Positions 16,608 to 26,800 are shown, counted from the first letter of the stretch. The stretch: DNA of 64,000 nucleotides from Clostridiales bacterium (GCA_021202925.1 JAJQCD010000014.1:150159-214158), one strand, 5' to 3'. Notes: generated by a model not told the origin, from the sequence alone. Numbers and translations are program-made.

Positions 16608-17414
16608 TTATGATCGCAACTCTTTCACCTTATCCATGAACGCCCGAACCCTGCTCTCGTCCACTTCGTTTTCAAAAATACCATCCACTTTAAACGTAGT
16701 CGCGCACACAGCCCCGTCAGCAACCGAAAGCTGTCGCTGGATATTGTTCACGTTGCAGCCCGTATTGCATAATACCGGCGTATGGCGCACCACATCCTTT
16801 ACCTGTTTCAGTACCTGAGTATCGGTCTCGCTTCCCGCGGTCAGCCCCGATACACACAACGCATCTGGCGCGTGATTGAATTCTGTCGAACGTGCAATTT
16901 CCTTAATGTCCCGATCCGCCAGATATTTCGCCGCCTCCGGCACGATATTAAACAGCATCCTGACATTTTTCGCTCCGATACGCGCCCTGTGGCGAGCCGT
17001 CCGGCCGGCGTCTGTGTTCCACAGTCCAAAATCACTGGCATACACGCCGGAAATGATCTCCCGGATAAACTGCCCTTCCACCGCTTTCGCCAGATCCAGC
17101 GACGCGATGGGATCCCAGAGGCAATTGACGCCGTATGGAATTTTAATTTTATCCTTCAGCTCTCCTATGACATACGCCATGGCCGCAATCGTGATCGGCT
17201 CTACCTTGGTCAGATATGGAAGGCTGAATTCATTTGAAAACATGATGCCATCTACTCCGCCCTCCTGCAAAGCAGTGAGATCGTGAAGCGCGCAGGTAAT
17301 CACCTTCTCCATTCCGCCCTTCTCGTCATAACCCGGATCTCCCGGCAGTGCCTGCAAATGGCACATCGCGATAATCGGTTTTTCCACATGAAATAATTCT
17401 TGCATCCAGCTCAT
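16608..17414 (-). CDS. BtpA/SgcQ family TIM-barrel protein
   Basis: 268 aa of the BtpA family (PF03437). Seen: PIIAMCHLQALPGDPGYD at the start, GVDGIMFSNEFSLPY, YGVNCLWDP and SGLTAGSETD. The E. coli relative SgcQ sits in the sgc sugar operon; other relatives are linked to photosystem I biogenesis. Enzymatic activity is not established. It is the first gene of the leftward operon, 31 bases before dctP, with AGGAGG upstream and a consensus promoter at 17492-17520. Confidence 0.88.
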   Translation of the reverse strand: MSWMQELFHVEKPIIAMCHLQALPGDPGYDEKGGMEKVITCALHDLTALQEGGVDGIMFSNEFSLPYLTKVEPITIAAMAYVIGELKDKIKIPYGVNCLWDPIASLDLAKAVEGQFIREIISGVYASDFGLWNTDAGRTARHRARIGAKNVRMLFNIVPEAAKYLADRDIKEIARSTEFNHAPDALCVSGLTAGSETDTQVLKQVKDVVRHTPVLCNTGCNVNNIQRQLSVADGAVCATTFKVDGIFENEVDESRVRAFMDKVKELRS

Positions 17415-17491
17415 TGAAAGTTCCTCCTACTTGTTGATGGCTTCTGTGCCTTCATTAATGTGCTGCCTTACTTTTTATATTTTATAATTGT

Positions 17492-17520
17492 ATCATACAA
17501 CTTTATTGATTCAATGTCAA
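17492..17520 (-). promoter_or_regulatory. Promoter of the btpA-dct-catabolic operon
   Basis: On the minus strand, TTGACA (17520-17515), a 17-base spacer and TATGAT (17497-17492), about 80 bases upstream of the btpA start. Confidence 0.82.
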
Positions 17521-17541
17521 CAATATTTGAAAATATATTGT
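17520..17541. promoter_or_regulatory. Palindromic candidate operator between the divergent arms
   Basis: ACAATAT (17520-17526) and ATATTGT (17535-17541) form an inverted repeat with an 8-base centre, directly upstream of the leftward -35 box and 40 bases from the rightward one. The DeoR-type gene at 21364 is the obvious candidate to bind it. Confidence 0.5.
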
Positions 17542-17580
17542 AATTTAAGTCCGTATTTTGATTATTTTATTTCAAATCTG

Positions 17581-17609
17581 TTGATTTTTTCTTCACCCGC
17601 GTATATAAT
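17581..17609 (+). promoter_or_regulatory. Promoter of the epimerase-kinase-deoR operon
   Basis: TTGATT (17581-17586), a 17-base spacer and TATAAT (17604-17609), 46 bases before the rpe-like start codon. Confidence 0.82.
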
Positions 17610-17655
17610 GTTCTTATTATTAACCGTATCCATATTTTAGAAAGGAAGTACAGTT

Positions 17656-18300
17656 ATGCTGAAAATTTTGCCATCCATCGCGTCTGCCGACCCACTGGCC
17701 CTTCGCGATGAAATCGCACAGATTCAGAGCATCGGCAGGCTGCATCTGGATATCGAAGACGGAAACTTTATCGACAATATTACATTTGGTCTCAGAACCA
17801 TCACAGCGATTGCCCGTGAATTTCATGGTTCGCTAGACGCGCACCTGATGACCACAAAACCAGAATGCTGGCTTCAGCCATTGGCCGAATGCGGTGTCTC
17901 TGCCATATGCGGCCACATAGAAGCACTTCCCTATCCGAGACAGTTTCTGAGACATGCCAGATCGCTCGGAATGAAAGCCGGGCTGGCCTTTAACCTGAAG
18001 ACCGGCCCGACGAATTTGCTTCCTTATAAGAATGACCTGGACTATGTTCTAGTCATGACATCCGAGCCGGATTATGGAGAACAGACCTTTTTCGAATGTT
18101 CTTTCAAACGAATCGAGCAGTTCAGGAATCTTCTGGCTCCGGAAACAGAGCTCTGGTGCGACGGCGGCATCTGTCCCGGACACCTCCCTCAGCTCCGTGC
18201 CTCGGGTGCTTCCGTCGCCGTCATGGGGCGTGCCATCTTTTCTGATGACAATCCCAAAAACAGACTCGATCTGCTGGAAAGAGAGGCAAACAACTTATGA
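17656..18300 (+). CDS. Ribulose-phosphate 3-epimerase family protein (SgcE-like)
   Basis: 214 aa, a TIM barrel of the Rpe family. Seen: ILPSIASADPLAL at the N-terminus, HLDIEDGNFIDNITFG (metal-binding region), DAHLMTTKPE, ICGHIEA, MTSEPDYGEQTF and LWCDGGICPGHL, then VMGRAIF at the phosphate-binding end. The divergence from housekeeping Rpe (HLDIEDG in place of HFDVMDG) suggests a pathway-specific pentulose- or hexulose-phosphate epimerase like SgcE or AlsE. GAAAGGAAG precedes the ATG. The gene overlaps the next by 4 bases. Confidence 0.85.
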   Translation: MLKILPSIASADPLALRDEIAQIQSIGRLHLDIEDGNFIDNITFGLRTITAIAREFHGSLDAHLMTTKPECWLQPLAECGVSAICGHIEALPYPRQFLRHARSLGMKAGLAFNLKTGPTNLLPYKNDLDYVLVMTSEPDYGEQTFFECSFKRIEQFRNLLAPETELWCDGGICPGHLPQLRASGASVAVMGRAIFSDDNPKNRLDLLEREANNL

Positions 18301-19154
18301 TCGACCAGTCATACCCTTTTGTTCTTTATGAAAAAGCGCTTATGCCTCATTCGTGGCAGGAAATGTTCGCAGATACTGCCGAACTCGGTTTTGACGGTTT
18401 TGAACTCAGCATCGACGAAAGCGACGCCCGCCTGGCCCGGTTGGACTGGACACGCGAAGAATGTCTGTCTGTGATGCGGGCAGCTGCGGACACAGGAGTT
18501 CTGCTGCAGTCCCTCTGTTTCAGCGGGCAGCGCCGTTTTCCCATGGGCAGCGAGGACCCAGATCTTGTCCGGCACTCGCTTCTTCTGATGGAAAAATGCA
18601 TCAGACTCTGTCAGTATCTGGGGATCCGCACGCTTCAGGTGGCAGGTTTTGACGTCTATTATGAACCTTCTTCGCCAAATACCTACGCCAGATATATCGA
18701 CAATCTGGCCCGGATGACCAGAATTGCCGAACGGCACGGCGTTATGCTGGCGATTGAACCCGTAGAAAAAGGAGTTCTTTCTGTTGAGATGGCTCTTGCC
18801 ATCGTCAATCAGATTCGCTCTCCCTTTCTTCAGATTTATCCGGATATCGCCAACATGGCTTCTCTCGGAATCGATTATTTCCCTCAGATGGAGAAAGGGA
18901 TCGGGCACATTGTTCAGATTCATATCCGGGATGCCTTGCCGGACTTCTACTATGGAGTAGATATCGGTACCGGAATTATTGATTTTGTAAAAACATTTCG
19001 TCATTTCCGGCAATTGAATTTATCCTGTCCCCTGACACTGGAAATGTGGGGACTGGAAAATCCGCACTATATGGAAACACTTCGTTACACCGTATCGTTT
19101 CTTCAGAACGCTTTAAAAAATGCTAGCCAACCGGCAGAAAGGATGATACAATAA
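18297..19154 (+). CDS. L-xylulose/L-ribulose 5-phosphate 3-epimerase (UlaE/SgbU family)
   Basis: 285 aa, xylose-isomerase-like TIM barrel. Metal-ligand positions are visible: Glu in MLAIEPVEKG, Asp in IYPDIANMAS, His in VQIHIRDALP and Glu in LEMWGLENPHY. The N-terminal MPHSWQEMFADTAELGFDGFELSIDE matches UlaE. It would convert L-xylulose 5-phosphate to L-ribulose 5-phosphate. ATGA overlap with the preceding gene and TAATG overlap with the next show tight coupling. Confidence 0.9.
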   Translation: MIDQSYPFVLYEKALMPHSWQEMFADTAELGFDGFELSIDESDARLARLDWTREECLSVMRAAADTGVLLQSLCFSGQRRFPMGSEDPDLVRHSLLLMEKCIRLCQYLGIRTLQVAGFDVYYEPSSPNTYARYIDNLARMTRIAERHGVMLAIEPVEKGVLSVEMALAIVNQIRSPFLQIYPDIANMASLGIDYFPQMEKGIGHIVQIHIRDALPDFYYGVDIGTGIIDFVKTFRHFRQLNLSCPLTLEMWGLENPHYMETLRYTVSFLQNALKNASQPAERMIQ

Positions 19155-19816
19155 TGTATGAAAATGAAAAAAAATCTGTACTTGACGCAGCCTTAGAGAT
19201 CAAACGCAATCATCTTGTTGCATTATGCGGAGGGAATATCAGCCTTCGTCTGCCCGACAATACCTTCCTCGTAACCCCATCCGGTATGATCTATGAGGAT
19301 ATGATCCCAGACGACGTCGTTCGCATCGATGAAACCGGCACAGTGATCGAAGGAATCCGACGACCCAGCAGCGATGCTCCCGCTCTTCTCTACATTTTTA
19401 AAAAAATGCCCTGGGTGAACGCTGTCATTCACACGCATCAGCCCTGGGCCACAGCCGTAGGGCTTGTTGCCGATGTGCTGCCCGCCTGCTTAGTTACGCA
19501 GATTGACGCCAATCGAAGCGATGTCTACGTTGCCCCCTTTACTCCGTCCGGTGAAAAACAGATGGGAGTTCTCACCGTAGAGTATGCGCATGATGCCTGG
19601 GCTGTCATACTCAAGCATCACGGCGTTATGGCTTACGGGCCGACTCTGAAGGATGCTATTTTTTCTGCCGTTTATCTCGAAGAATCCGCCCAAACCTATA
19701 TGATCGCCCGGTCTGTCGGATCGGTTCCCACGCTGGATCCTGCTCTGGTCCAGGTGGAAGCGGACAGTTGGCATTCTTATGGGCAACCATCTGCCCGGAA
19801 CAAGGAGAACTCATGA
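19154..19816 (+). CDS. L-ribulose-5-phosphate 4-epimerase / class II aldolase (UlaF/AraD family)
   Basis: 220 aa. GGNISLR near residue 25, SSDAPALLYIF, the zinc-binding HTH in VIHTHQPWATA near 95 and KHHGVMAYGPT near 155, and YLEESAQTY at the end define the AraD/FucA family. It would give D-xylulose 5-phosphate, the product that enters the pentose phosphate pathway. It shares one base with the upstream stop and its own stop overlaps the kinase start (ATGA). Confidence 0.9.
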   Translation: MYENEKKSVLDAALEIKRNHLVALCGGNISLRLPDNTFLVTPSGMIYEDMIPDDVVRIDETGTVIEGIRRPSSDAPALLYIFKKMPWVNAVIHTHQPWATAVGLVADVLPACLVTQIDANRSDVYVAPFTPSGEKQMGVLTVEYAHDAWAVILKHHGVMAYGPTLKDAIFSAVYLEESAQTYMIARSVGSVPTLDPALVQVEADSWHSYGQPSARNKENS

Positions 19817-21312
19817 AACAAACGCCGGTTCTTATGGGAATAGATATTGGCGGTTCGAATATCAAATGCGCCGTCTTCGACCTCAAAGGCCGGGAACTGG
19901 CCACAGCCAAAACGGCTCCTCCCGTTCATCAGCCCCAGGCAGGATGGGTCGAGCGGGAAGCGGAGGCCGTATGGGCGGCCGTCTGTCAGGTTATCCGGAC
20001 GGCCATCCAGATGTCCTCCATCTTCCCTCATCAGGTTGCCTCCGTTTCCCTCTGTGGTTATGGCGGTGGGCTTTGCCTTGTTGACGAACAAGGAGATGCG
20101 GTCTACCCTTTGATTGTCTCGACCGACACACGCGCTTCCTGTCAGCTGAAAACCCTCTATGACTGTGGTGCGGCAGAAAAGATTTTCCACATTACCCATC
20201 AGCAGCCTTGGGAAGGACAGGCCGCCAGTCTGTTGCACTGGTTTCGGGAATACCGTCCTGACGTTCTCAGCAGAGCCCGATACCTGCTGACCGTAAAGGA
20301 TTATATCTGCAGTCAGCTGACCTCGCAGATATCCTGCGAAATCACAGACGCATCCAACCACAACCTCATCGACCCGAAGAGCAGTTCCTACAGTGAAAAT
20401 CTATTCCGGCTATCTGACCTTGAAGATGAACGCAGACTGTTTGACGCTCCCCTGTTATCTCCCATCTCCGTGGCAGGTCGTATCACTGCTTCCGCTGCCG
20501 CGGCAACCGGTCTCGCGCAAGGCATCCCTGTCGCCGCCGGATTATATGATGTCTCTGCCTGTACACTCGGCTGCGGTGCGCTGGAACCCGGAACATTCGC
20601 TATGACAAACGGGACCTGGTCAATGGCCTCCTGCTTTTCATCATCCTACCAACAGGCGGATGAATCTACCATTGTCACGGTCACTGCCCTGGAAGACCGG
20701 TTTCTGCTCGAACAGGGGAGTCCCACGGGAACCGTCAACCTTGAATGGTATCTGGATCGTTTTCTTTCCAGAAACCATCCTGAACTGTCACGAAAACAAC
20801 TTTATGATCTCTGCGGAACGGTTGTTGAAAAGCCCAATCCGCAGAACCATGTTCTGTTCATCCCCCATCTCTATCTTGGAGGGGAAAAGCCGAATACCGG
20901 AGGCGCTTTTCTCAACCTTCAGGGACACCATGAGGAAGAGGATCTTCTGTACGCTGTGATGGAGGGAATCCTCCTCTCGACCATACACCATATATCGCTT
21001 CTGGAAAAAGGAACCACTCCCTTTTCTTCCGCTGTGCTTTCCGGAGGGCTCTCCTCCTCCCGACCCTGGAGTCAGATGCTGTGTGATATGTTACAGCGAC
21101 CCATCACGATACCGGAAGGGTCGCAACAGGGAGCCCGTGGTGCGGCCATGTGCGCCGGAATCGCGATCGGCGCATTCAGCAATTTTCATCAGGCAGCCGA
21201 AGCCATGGTTCATCCAGCCCGCACCATGGAACCGAGAAGCGAATATCACGAATTATATCATACCAGAACGGAAACCTATGAAAAAGCTCTCCGCGTGATA
21301 CATTCTCTGTGA
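19813..21312 (+). CDS. FGGY-family carbohydrate kinase (L-xylulose kinase-like)
   Basis: 499 aa. The N-terminal ATPase motif is LMGIDIGGSNIKCAVFD, with GYGGGLCLVDEQGD near 80, DASNHNLIDP near 180, TNGTWSM near 265 and the C-terminal LSGGLSSSRPWSQMLCDML. Relatives include LyxK/YiaP and AraB. AAGGAG lies five bases upstream of the ATG at 19813, which supports this start over 19768. With UlaE and UlaF it makes a complete route from L-xylulose to D-xylulose 5-phosphate. Confidence 0.88.
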   Translation: MKQTPVLMGIDIGGSNIKCAVFDLKGRELATAKTAPPVHQPQAGWVEREAEAVWAAVCQVIRTAIQMSSIFPHQVASVSLCGYGGGLCLVDEQGDAVYPLIVSTDTRASCQLKTLYDCGAAEKIFHITHQQPWEGQAASLLHWFREYRPDVLSRARYLLTVKDYICSQLTSQISCEITDASNHNLIDPKSSSYSENLFRLSDLEDERRLFDAPLLSPISVAGRITASAAAATGLAQGIPVAAGLYDVSACTLGCGALEPGTFAMTNGTWSMASCFSSSYQQADESTIVTVTALEDRFLLEQGSPTGTVNLEWYLDRFLSRNHPELSRKQLYDLCGTVVEKPNPQNHVLFIPHLYLGGEKPNTGGAFLNLQGHHEEEDLLYAVMEGILLSTIHHISLLEKGTTPFSSAVLSGGLSSSRPWSQMLCDMLQRPITIPEGSQQGARGAAMCAGIAIGAFSNFHQAAEAMVHPARTMEPRSEYHELYHTRTETYEKALRVIHSL

Positions 21313-21363
21313 AACGAGTTTTTTCGCTTGCTTTCAATACACTATAATCAGGAGGATGTTACT

Positions 21364-22128
21364 ATGACACAAATGAACCGTTTGGAATCTATGAGGGAAA
21401 TCGTGGATCGCATCGGCTTTTGCACTGTGAAAGATCTGGCTGATACCATAGGCACGTCAGAAGCAACCATTCGCCGTGATATCAGCCGACTCGACAACAA
21501 CGGATTGCTGAAAAAAGTTCCAGGCGGAGTTATGTCTCTCTCCCGAAGCGTCGCCATTGAGCCATCCCTTCATGCGAGAAGCTCCATGAATACGGACGAA
21601 AAGGAGAGGATTGCAGCTGCCGCACTCAAATATGTCCGGGAAAATGAGTACATTATTCTTGACGCCGGTACAACTGTCCTCACATTAGCCAGACTTCTGG
21701 GTGAAATCAAGAATCTTACCGCCATCACCTATGATATGCAGATAACAGCAGAGCTTTCCCGTTTTCCTGATATCTCGCTTATCATGGCGGGCGGTGTCCT
21801 TCGGCGCAATTTCGGTTCATTTTATGGCTACTTTACAGAAAGCGTTTTCCGGGAAATACATGCTGATCGTGCGTTCATCTCCTGTGACGCCCTCTCACCG
21901 GAACTGGGAATTATGAGCTACACCACAGACGATATTGGTGTAAAGCGTCAGATTATCAAATCTGCCAACGAGGTCATTCTGCTCTGCGACCATTCCAAGC
22001 TTGACGTCAAAACCTTCATGAGCATTGCCCCGCTCAGTTCCATCTCCCGGATTATTATCGGAAAAGAAATCTCCGATTCCTCCCTGGCCGCGTTGGAAAA
22101 CTGTGGCTCTGTACTGGAAATTGTCTAA
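21364..22128 (+). CDS. DeoR-family transcriptional regulator
   Basis: 254 aa. The N-terminal helix-turn-helix is RMREIVDRIG-like then VKDLADTIGTSEATIRRDISRLDNNGLL, followed by KKVPGGVM, the DeoR hinge. The sensor domain has ILDAGTTVLTLARLL and ILLCDHSKLD, the phosphosugar-binding signature. It probably represses both divergent arms and is relieved by a sugar phosphate. AGGAGG lies eight bases before the ATG. The SgcR regulator of the E. coli sgc cluster belongs to the same family. Confidence 0.92.
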   Translation: MTQMNRLESMREIVDRIGFCTVKDLADTIGTSEATIRRDISRLDNNGLLKKVPGGVMSLSRSVAIEPSLHARSSMNTDEKERIAAAALKYVRENEYIILDAGTTVLTLARLLGEIKNLTAITYDMQITAELSRFPDISLIMAGGVLRRNFGSFYGYFTESVFREIHADRAFISCDALSPELGIMSYTTDDIGVKRQIIKSANEVILLCDHSKLDVKTFMSIAPLSSISRIIIGKEISDSSLAALENCGSVLEIV

Positions 22129-22148
22129 TGACAGAAAGGAAATATATT

Positions 22149-22541
22149 ATGGAAAATGCAAAGATTTTTGATTCTGAATTCTGTACCGTTCAATATATGG
22201 AAACGGATCATGTCGTTCTTCTTGCCTGGAAAAAGGCCTGCAGTTTCAACGATTACCGTTCGCCCTCTCTCTTTATGCTCTGGCTTCTGGAAGAACACCC
22301 CGGAAGCACTTATGTCGTCGACGCGAGAAATGGATTTGAGGACGAAAAAGAAGACGTCGACTGGGCCTTCGCCCACCTGATTCCTCTGATGGCTGCAACC
22401 GGCTGCAAGACAGTGGTATTTATCATGAATCCCCGGAATGACATTGAGGGTGAGATGGATATGTGGGGAAATGAATTTCGTAAATATTTCCAGGTCTTTC
22501 GTGTTACCAATTATACAGAAGCCCTCGCACACGCAAAATAG
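22149..22541 (+). CDS. STAS-like small protein, last gene of the operon
   Basis: 130 aa from the ATG at 22149 (AAGGA eight bases upstream; an ATG at 22128 overlaps the deoR stop). The pattern of a strand (VVLLAWKKACSFNDYR), a helix, STYVVDARNGFEDEKEDVDW, then CKTVVFIMNP resembles STAS or SpoIIAA-like folds, seen only by pattern. No phosphorylatable Ser in the classic position can be assigned. Its place at the end of a sugar operon is unusual for this type. Confidence 0.6.
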   Translation: MENAKIFDSEFCTVQYMETDHVVLLAWKKACSFNDYRSPSLFMLWLLEEHPGSTYVVDARNGFEDEKEDVDWAFAHLIPLMAATGCKTVVFIMNPRNDIEGEMDMWGNEFRKYFQVFRVTNYTEALAHAK

Positions 22542-22613
22542 CCCGGATACACGGAAAAGTCAGAATCTTATGTAAAAAGTAACGTCTGATCCGGATCATC
22601 AGGAATCGTTTCA

Positions 22614-22664
22614 ATCCCACCGAGCAGAATATCTCAGGAAGTTTCGCTGCACGGTGGGATTTTT
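22614..22664 (+). terminator. Terminator of the rightward catabolic operon
   Basis: ATCCCACCG (22614-22622) pairs with CGGTGGGAT (22652-22660), followed by TTTTC. The 29-base loop contains GCAG and CTGC that can extend the stem. It lies 73 bases after the last stop codon. Confidence 0.75.
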
Positions 22665-22703
22665 CTTTCTCATCCGAAGGAGTCCTGCCTTATAAAGCTA
22701 CCT

Positions 22704-23759
22704 TCATACGTGAATCACATGATATCCCGCCGCCTTTGTCAGCCGGTTCATAATCGCCTGGCCCAGATGATCCCTGGAAAAGCTTTCCGAATAGATGAGA
22801 TCCACCTGCAGTTCATCGAACTCCCGCAGAACCGCAAACAGGTTGTGCGCAATGGTTTCCTCACGCGCGCGGAGCCCGACGCTCCGCACCAGACCGGCGC
22901 GATAACGGTCTCGCGTCTCATCGGTACAGATGACGCCCACGCGATAGTTCTGCCCGGTCTTCTCCTTCACCAGAAAATTAATCCGCGCAACCACCGAATC
23001 CATATTCCCTTCAACCAGGATCAGTTCCGCCTGCGGCGCGTAGTGCCGGTACTTCATTCCCGGCGCCTTCGGATGAAAATCCGCCCCCGGCGGCTCCTGG
23101 ATCGCCGGATCGATTTCCACACGTCCAACTGTATCCCGCAGCATCTCAATCGTCACCGCACCCGGCCGCAGGAGCGTCGGCGTCTCCCCGGATACGTCCA
23201 CGATCGTCGACTCTACACCGATTCCTACCGGGCCACCGTCCACGATCATCTCGATCTTCCCATTCATATCCTCCCAGACGTGCTGCGCCATCGTCGGGCT
23301 CGGCCGCCCCGATGTATTCGCGCTCGGCGCCGCTACCGGCACGCCCGCAAGACGAATCAGGCGGTTCGCCACCGGATCGCTCGGCATCCGTACCGCCACC
23401 GTATCCAGGCCGCCAGTCGTCCCATAAGGGACAACGGCACTTTTCGGAAATACCATCGTCAGCGGCCCCGGCCAGTACGCCTCCGCCAGCCGACGTCCCG
23501 CCTCCGGGATCCTCGCCACCAGAGGCGGCAGCTCCTCCATGCATGAAATATGCGCAATCAGCGGATTATCCGACGGGCGGCCTTTCGCCGCATAGATTCG
23601 TCTCGCCGCCGTCTCGTCCAGTGCGTTTGCCCCCAGTCCGTAGACCGTCTCCGTCGGAAACGCCACCAGCCCGCCGTTTCGCAGAATCTGTGCCGCCTCC
23701 GCAAGCTCCTCATCCCGGATCGCTTCGGTATCTTTCACCTTTACCAGTCTGGTATCCAT
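22704..23759 (-). CDS. tsaC: L-threonylcarbamoyladenylate synthase (Sua5-type TsaC)
   Basis: 351 aa: the YrdC domain (GGLVAFPTETVYGLGANA near residue 29, KGRPSDNPLIAHI near 62, TVAVRMPSDP and APSANTSGRPSPT) joined to the C-terminal Sua5 domain (PGMKYRHYAPQAELIL onward). It makes threonylcarbamoyl-AMP from threonine, bicarbonate and ATP for t6A37 of tRNAs. The length matches the two-domain Sua5 form. It converges with the catabolic operon and appears monocistronic. Confidence 0.94.
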   Translation of the reverse strand: MDTRLVKVKDTEAIRDEELAEAAQILRNGGLVAFPTETVYGLGANALDETAARRIYAAKGRPSDNPLIAHISCMEELPPLVARIPEAGRRLAEAYWPGPLTMVFPKSAVVPYGTTGGLDTVAVRMPSDPVANRLIRLAGVPVAAPSANTSGRPSPTMAQHVWEDMNGKIEMIVDGGPVGIGVESTIVDVSGETPTLLRPGAVTIEMLRDTVGRVEIDPAIQEPPGADFHPKAPGMKYRHYAPQAELILVEGNMDSVVARINFLVKEKTGQNYRVGVICTDETRDRYRAGLVRSVGLRAREETIAHNLFAVLREFDELQVDLIYSESFSRDHLGQAIMNRLTKAAGYHVIHV

Positions 23760-23883
23760 CTCTGTTCTGAATCCTTCTTTCCATTACTCACAGCTGTTCT
23801 CTTTCAGGCAATAACCGCCGCATGTCATCCAGTATACCTCATCCCGCTTCAAATGTAAATCGACGGATGGTTCAAACTCTTTT

Positions 23884-26800
23884 CTACCGCACTTCCACAT
23901 GGCTCCCAATCCCATCCCGTCCACAGCTCTTGGTAACGATAATCTTGTGCTCGATGCGTTCCTTCAGTTCACTGACATGAGAGATGATGCCAATCAGCCG
24001 CTTCCCGTCGGCAAGCGCGCCAAGCGCCCGGATCGCCTGATTCAGCGCATCTTCATCCAGGGAACCAAATCCTTCGTCAATAAACATGGCATCCAGGCGG
24101 ATACCGCCCGCAATGGACTGAATCTCATCGGACAACCCCAGCGCCAGAGAAAGTGACGCCTCGAACGACTCGCCGCCAGATAACGTCTTCACGCTCCGCT
24201 CGGTACCATTATAATGATCGATGACATTCAGATCGAGACCCGCCTTCTCCCTCCGGTTCGCGCCGGTCTCCTGACGTTTCAGTTCATACTGCCCGCTGCT
24301 CATCGTCATCAGACGCAGGTTCGCCCGACGAAGGATCCGGTCGAAATATGCCATCTGAACATAAGTCTCCAGCTCAATTTTCTGTTTCCCGGCAATGGTG
24401 CCGTTTGCCGTATCCGAAAGCGCTTTCATCCAGACATATTCCTGTTCCGCCGCTTCTAACGCCGTCTGCCGCCCACGAACCGATTCGCGAATCGCCCGGT
24501 TGCTCTGCAGCGCGGCATACCGTTCCTGCCTCCGCTCGCTGAAAGCCGCCTTTTTCTGTGTCCATTGCTCTCTGCGCGCAAGGCACTCTGACTCCGCCTG
24601 TTCCGGTTCATCCTTGATCTGTGCCCGGAGTGCCGTCACGGACGCATTCAGTTTCCCGATCTCCTGATTCAGCTCATCCCGGGCATTCTTTGTCCGTTCC
24701 AGTTCCTTTTCCAGCGTCTCTTTCCGGGCCTGGTAATCTGTTACGCGACCAATCCAGTCCTCCTCGCTGACTCCGCCTGTCTGCTGGCGCAGTCCTTCTA
24801 TCTGTCGCTCCTCTCCCTGCTTTCCTGCCAGCAGACCGGCATACGCAACATCCAGTTCGGACAACCGTGTTTCCAGGCTGCGGATCGTCTTCTCATGGGA
24901 AGCAACCGCATCTTCCAGCTGTTTCTTCCGTTTCTGTTCCTCCACATTGCGGGCCAGTTCCGCGTTCAGGCGCGTCAGAGCATCGCACAGGCGTGCAGGC
25001 ATCCGCCCGAAATCCGCCTGCGCGTCTTCCCCTGCGGCATCGTGGTCACCGGTCACGTGATCCGGAATCGTCTGCGCAGACAATGAAGCCACATCCGACA
25101 CTTCCTTCAGGACTTCGCAGGAAACGATCTCTGCCTCGATCTGCTTTTCCAACGCCGCAATCTGCCCACGCATGGAATCGCATTCGGACCGAAGTGTCCT
25201 GGTCTGGCTCTCCAGGGCCTTCTGCTGCCTGGTCAGCCATTCCAACGCCCGGTTCTCCTCCTCCAGCTGACGAACCCGCTTCTTCGCCTGATTCCATGCG
25301 CTTTCTGCCTCCTGATACTGGCGGTTCAGACAGGCCGCAATTTCCTCTGCCGTGTTATGGTCGTTCCCTGATTCCTGCATTTTCCCAGCCTTCTCCATCT
25401 GTGTTCCAATCCGGACAAGGAATTCCCTAAGCTGTCTTGCGGCCTCGCCTTCCCGCGCGACCGCGCCTGCCAGATCCCGTTCCGCCTGTTGCAGCTTCCC
25501 TGTGACGGATCGCAGCGCAGCTTCTTCCGTTTCAATCACTCCGCCGAGCTCCCGGAACCGCGCCTCGTCTCTTCTGGCCTGCGAAAGCTCTCCCCGGCGC
25601 TCTGCCTCCTGCTCTTCCAGTTCCCGATTTGCCTGCTCCATACGCTGCCGGACAGATGCCGGCGTCTCCAGTTTGGCCCCATCTGTCCACAGTTCCAGCG
25701 CATCCCTGCGAATCTCCTCCCAGACCTGGTTCAGTAAGGTCTGTTCTCTCCCGGCAGCCAGGCTGCATCTTAACGCCTCCTGTTCCGCCCGTTCCTTTTG
25801 TTTCCGGTTCTCATCCAGCTCGGCCTTCTCCGGCGTTCTCTCCGGGAACACAGCCGGTTGGGGATGGTGTACCGAGCCGCAGACCGGACATTTCTTCCCC
25901 TCTTCCAGTGTCCGTGCCAGAAGCCCCGCCTGCGCATCCAGGAAGAGACGTTCCAGCTGCTGATATTCCTCCCGCAATTCATCCCGCTTTTTTACCGCAC
26001 GAACGTAGGTCTCTGTCGCCTCCCGACATAGCCGCGTCTGCTTTTCGTGAAAATCCAGACGCCCGCTCAGCTTGTCCAGCCTCTTCTTTTGCTCCTCATT
26101 GAGTTTTCCCTGCTGCATCAGCGCATCCAGGCGGCCGGTCCGTTCCCCCAGCTCCGTCTGTTCTTTCCGATATTCCTCAACCCGTTTCCTCTGTTCTTCC
26201 TCTTTCGACGCCCAGGCGGCCCGGCTTTCCGTCCGTACCCGGACCGCCTCCCGGCAATCCAGACCATTCTTCTCAAGCGCAGTCAGTTGCTCCTGCCCGC
26301 TGCGAATCTCCTCCATCCGGCGACGGGTATCCTTCTCTTCCTCCGGAGCCGGACGAAGCTCGTCCGCCCTCGCGGTATGCAGCGCCTGATCTTCCTGAAT
26401 CTCCTGCTCCCGCTTCTCTGCCTGCTGCAACGACTGTCTGATCTGCCGCAACGTTTGGGACCGGGCGTTCCATTCCTTCATATGACCAAGCAGCTGCTCC
26501 GCCTGCTCCTTCCGGCGCATCAGCCGATGCTCTTTTTCCGCCACATCCTGCAAATCAGCAAGGCTCTCACGGGCAGACACATTTTCCTGCCCCAGCCGCT
26601 CCGCTTCCCGTTCCTTTTGTGCACGGTCGGCACGGTTGGCCGTAAGTTCTCGCTCTGCCTGCCGGACGGTCTTCTCCCGTTGGCGAATCTCCTGCCATCG
26701 CTCCAGTGCCGTTTTGCCGACACGAATCTGCTCTTCCAGTTCCGGGCACTGAAGCGCCGCGGCCCTGGCGGCTTCAAAACATGGCTCCGCCACGGCAAGC

